The notes under the pieces: generated by a model
Told to the model about the DNA's origin: nothing
Database searches by the model: none
The model's input: only the letters and a program-made list of their open reading frames with translations
Made by a program: the position numbers and the translations under genes
Origin: Epiperipatus broadwayi
Taxonomy: Eukaryota > Onychophora > Udeonychophora > Euonychophora > Peripatidae
Reading direction: 5' to 3'
NCBI GenBank assembly: GCA_028023455.1
Contig: JAQFVV010012423.1
Span: 6,802,269-6,866,268, forward strand
Length of the DNA: 64,000 nt
Shown here: in pieces, positions 60,446-64,000 of the stretch
Layout: every line of letters starts with the position of its first letter
How positions within the stretch are numbered: position 1 is the stretch's first letter

Positions 60446-63049
60446 AGTAATAATAATTACTTTAATAAAATTTTATAACATTTATATCATTAGCTACATA
60501 TTTAAACATTAACACAAAAATATTCACAAACTTATATCTACAAATTATGATAAAGTTAAAGGTAATAATATTGATTAATGTAAATTATCTTAAATGCTTC
60601 TCATTATATTAAAAAGCTAAATATTTTAGCAAAAATCTTCAAAAATCAAATCTAAACTCACGCAATAAAATTAAACCTCAAAAGTTATTTGTAATTTCAA
60701 ATATCTGAATTAATTATATTCTAAATTTTTTAATATTATATTTGACTTTTTAATACATTAAAACCAAAAATAAATAATTCTAATTTCCAATGGAAAATTC
60801 AAATGTCAAAAATTATTTATAATTTCATTCGCTTTTATGAAAAGTTTCAATCTGGGATTACTTCAAATTCAGTTTTTTTCCCTTCTTTATAAAACAGAAA
60901 AGCTTAAAATATTGACAAATAACAAACCTTTCCTTTAAAATGAACAAATATTCAAATTTCATTAATTCTATTTCATACCTATACAATATTGGATATTCAC
61001 TCATATATTCTATTTCATACCAATATCAAATATCAGATATTCCATCCATTCATTTTCCATTATGTTTATATTTAATATTATAAATCTTAACCTAAACTGG
61101 AATATTTCTATAAAATCATAATTAATGACTTACAATAGAATTTTTTTTAAATTAATAATAAATTTAAAATTACCTATCATCGAGGGTATAAAGTCCTTTA
61201 TACATCTTTCAAAAAAATTATCCACATATAAAAAACAGTAAATAACTAAATGCATAAAATTTTCAAAGTAAATCAAAACTTTTTCTTTGTTGTTTTACTG
61301 TACTTATCTTTTGATCTCAATAATCTTTTTAACTTGATAAACGATTGTATTTAAGATCCCCCCCACCAAAATGAAATCTTTAGGCAAATATGCCAAACTT
61401 GCAACAAACAATCTACTCGTTATAAGATTTTTTTTTTTTCCTTTGTCATGCCTTATTATATATTTCTATTCCACATATAATCCATGTTATGTAAATTTAG
61501 AAAATTATACTAAATTCCATTACTTTTTATGTATTATATTAATATGATCTACAGATTACAAAATATATATATATTAAGAAGAACTTGATTCATAATGTTA
61601 ACAGAGCAAATATGATATACAGTGCAGTCAAAGCTATTTTTCATTTCATGTTGTAGTTTTCAATTCTAGTATATAGAAATAAATCTTAAGTAAATATTTT
61701 AGCTATTGTAATTTTTATTTCAATAAATGATATAACCTTTTTTTAATTTTTAGTATAAAATAATTAAATAATTAACATATCTTTTCAAAATAAATTTTCA
61801 ACCAGTACTGCATATATTTAAAATATTCTTTCTTCTTTATTTCCATAACCATATCATACACCGAATAAATTTATATTAGTTAAATAAATCACTTCCAATC
61901 AAGTTAAAATATTAATTTAATAATAATACTAGCAGATATAAAATGTACACACAAATTGTGTCTATATATACATATTTTTATTTATAAAATATATTTTTAT
62001 GTATATTTTAAAATATTATAGAGTAATTATTTCTAAAATAATTGCTATTCTTTATTAGTCCTATTATTAAATATTACTGTATTATTTAAATATTTATAAT
62101 TATAATAATAAATGCTGTCCGAATTTATTCAAAAAATGTGGAAATCATGAAAAGTAAAAAAAATATATATCTATTGAATTAATTATTTAATTTAAAGATT
62201 GTTAAAACTATTTGATGAGAAAAACCATTTTCCTTTAGAAAAAAAAGGAAAAAACAAAATTTAAAACAAATAGAATTCTTAAAATATGGTGTTAATCCTA
62301 AACTTTATAAACTCTTATAATAAACAATTACATCTTATTTTTTCATAAATATCCTGAATATAATGTTTTCACCAGCACAATTAATCATAATAATTTTATT
62401 GGCAATTTTCTATGATAACACTATTTTATTTTTCAGTATTTTCATGTTCTTTCAAATTCATAAATTTATTATATATTAAGCAATATTTATATTAACTAAA
62501 TAGTATTTATATCTAATGCTAGTAATATAAAAACATGTTATATAGTTTACTTTAAGTAATGAAAATGTATCTTTTATTCTCCATCATCCTTGAAAAAAAA
62601 ATACATATTTATTTTCAAATCCTGTCTATACAATTACATTTATGCAATAATTAGATTTTAAACTTATGAAACTACTGCAGTGCTGTTCATGATTTAAAAG
62701 ATTAATAAACATTCTATATAGCTCACGATTAACCTAAAAATGTTTTAGCTAGAAGTTATTGGATTTTCTAATTTCTGAAAAATAATAAAAAATAATTTTT
62801 CAAAAATTAATAATTACACTAATAAATATTAGTCGGTAATTTCTTCAATACTTTCTATCATCTTTTTCTTTGTATAATCAAAATCAACTATATTACACTG
62901 GTATTGGATATAAATAAATATATTATTTCAATTATTTTTTTAAAACATTCTGTAAAAAAAAAAAAAGATACTTCTTCTTCAATCCTTCATTACCAGATTT
63001 ACTGAACTCAATGGCTATATTTTCTTCTCATATAATCAGTTTATAAATA
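60426..63049. other. AT-rich stretch; probable CSTF3 upstream intron
   Basis: No second exon of CSTF3 and no mobile-element end is recognised. (TA)n-type stretches lie near 61565 and 61990. Confidence 0.5.
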
Positions 63050-63861
63050 CACCTGGGTCTCTTTTTACGCGGACTTATTTAACACGATTTTGAAGTTACG
63101 CGATTCGTGTTTCACCGGAAGTCGATTTCCGATAATGCGCTATTACTTTAAATAATAAATTTCGCGCACTTACGTTATATTGAAAGTAACAGCACATTAT
63201 TGGAATTCGACTTTCATCTTAATAATTTCAATATTTTCAGTGCTTTATAATAGTATGATTTTATGCAATAATGAAATTAAAATCATGATTTCCACATTTT
63301 ATGTATACACATATTAAATTTTACAAGATTATAATGTAAATTTGTTCAAACATTGTGCATGTTAATTTTGCATTTTAAATCACATTCTGTTTTTGCTTTT
63401 TAAAAAAGAACGTAATCAATTATTATTTATGTCTGGATATCGCGAGCTTTGTAAACAATTAATAAAATCATGGTCTCAAAGATTAATTACTAATTGCGTT
63501 GTCACCAAAAAAATCATAATTATTAAAACATGTATAAAAAAATATAAATTACTGTACTGTAAATTATGCATAAAAATATATTATTTTGAATAAAATTAAA
63601 TATTATAGTTTAAAAAAGTTTGTCTTGTATCAATTTTTTTCAAATTTGAAATTTTTTATTAGTCATATTTTATTTCCTTATTTTTTTTTTTTTGTGCGAA
63701 TTTTAAAGTAATTTTACATTGGTGCTTTGCTTTTAGCGAATTTTGAAAAATCACAGACTGCATCCACCCTTTTTCAATGTAAGTTGCGTCTATTTTTGCG
63801 CGATTTCGTTTGTGCGTGTTTTCTGAGGAACCTATCTATCGTGTAAAATGAGACCCAGGTG
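63050..63861. mobile_element. pogo/Tigger-like TIR element, 812 bases
   Basis: The left end reads CACCTGGGTCTCTTTTTACG and the right end, on the minus strand, CACCTGGGTCTCATTTTACA, about 20 bases with few mismatches. TA flanks both ends (63048-63049 and 63862-63863), as for Tc1/mariner-superfamily insertions. The ends continue with TTACGCG and AACACGATTTTGAA-type words, a layout common to pogo/Tigger-derived MITEs. The interior has no transposase; the ORF at 63393-63593 is K/I/Y-rich and unremarkable. The CpG-rich ends stand out from the CpG-poor surroundings, suggesting a recent insertion. Confidence 0.8.
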
Positions 63862-64000
63862 TATAAGCTTATGTATGTATTTTTTAGAATTAAAAAATAA
63901 ATATCTAAAAAATAAACAAGCACATAATAAATTACAAAAAAAAAAGAATCTTTTGCAATTCATTTTTTATTACAGTGAAGTCATCTATTTATTTTAAATT

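Noticed and set aside
61173-61207. Possible micro-exon on the minus strand (MYKGLYTLDDR followed by GTAATTT)
   Set aside because: Too short, weak acceptor and no resemblance to the expected preceding CSTF3 exon.
1-64000. CRISPR arrays, operons, rRNA genes or other prokaryote-type systems
   Set aside because: No regularly spaced short repeats with unique spacers, no ribosomal RNA landmarks, and the genes are intron-containing or animal transposons.

Overview
The window looks like chromosomal DNA of an invertebrate animal. It is very AT-rich, with long homopolymer and (TA)n runs, introns and typical animal transposons, and no operons or bacterial-type genes. One host exon is clear: a 96-base exon at 60330-60425 on the minus strand, with an acceptor and a (weak) donor, encoding a HAT repeat of CSTF3/CstF-77 (suppressor of forked). 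I found no other CSTF3 exon, so most of the window is probably intron and/or flank of that gene. The mobile-element families fit an arthropod, possibly a chelicerate, but I cannot fix the species.

Left part (1-14 kb): a tandem array at 1-670, a 50-base minisatellite (3127-3328), a short foldback element (4271-4462), a tandem duplication holding four GC-rich hairpin units (4588-5440), an inverted/direct repeat triad (7640-8560) interrupted by a solo-LTR-like insertion (8565-9125), a tRNA-like SINE (about 10.7 kb), and a CpG-retaining tract (10.9-13.75 kb) with several minus-strand TATA boxes.

Middle part (14-40 kb): a nearly complete non-LTR retrotransposon (14154-19337) flanked by a 9-base direct repeat but broken by frameshifts and a stop. 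It is followed by old minus-strand LINE copies of two families: RTE-like (23.0-24.45, 32.24-32.6 and 36.47-39.55 kb) and a second family called LINE-B here (24.8-28.05 and 34.98-36.27 kb). Also present are a hAT MITE nested in a LINE-B copy with a perfect 8-base duplication (26238-26700), a Penelope-like fragment with GIY-YIG remains (30.67-31.55 kb), a SINE with a perfect 10-base duplication (34075-34195), and a SINE-like unit with a LINE-B tail (34.38-34.53 kb).

Right part (44-64 kb): a hAT transposase pseudogene (44265-46778), a mariner remnant (47428-47860), a plus-strand LINE-B 3' end (48.99-50.2 kb), an inverted copy of the array at the window start (51.43-52.19 kb), two orphan exon-like segments (54.8 and 55.6 kb), a 1150-base TIR element with a perfect 8-base duplication (56182-57331), the CSTF3 exon, and an 812-base pogo/Tigger-like element (63050-63861).

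No intact protein gene and no CRISPR or prokaryotic system is present. The content is a layered record of mobile-element insertions around one host exon. The least familiar items are the 1150-base TIR element, the hairpin-unit quartet at 4.8-5.4 kb and the orphan exons at 54.8-55.7 kb.
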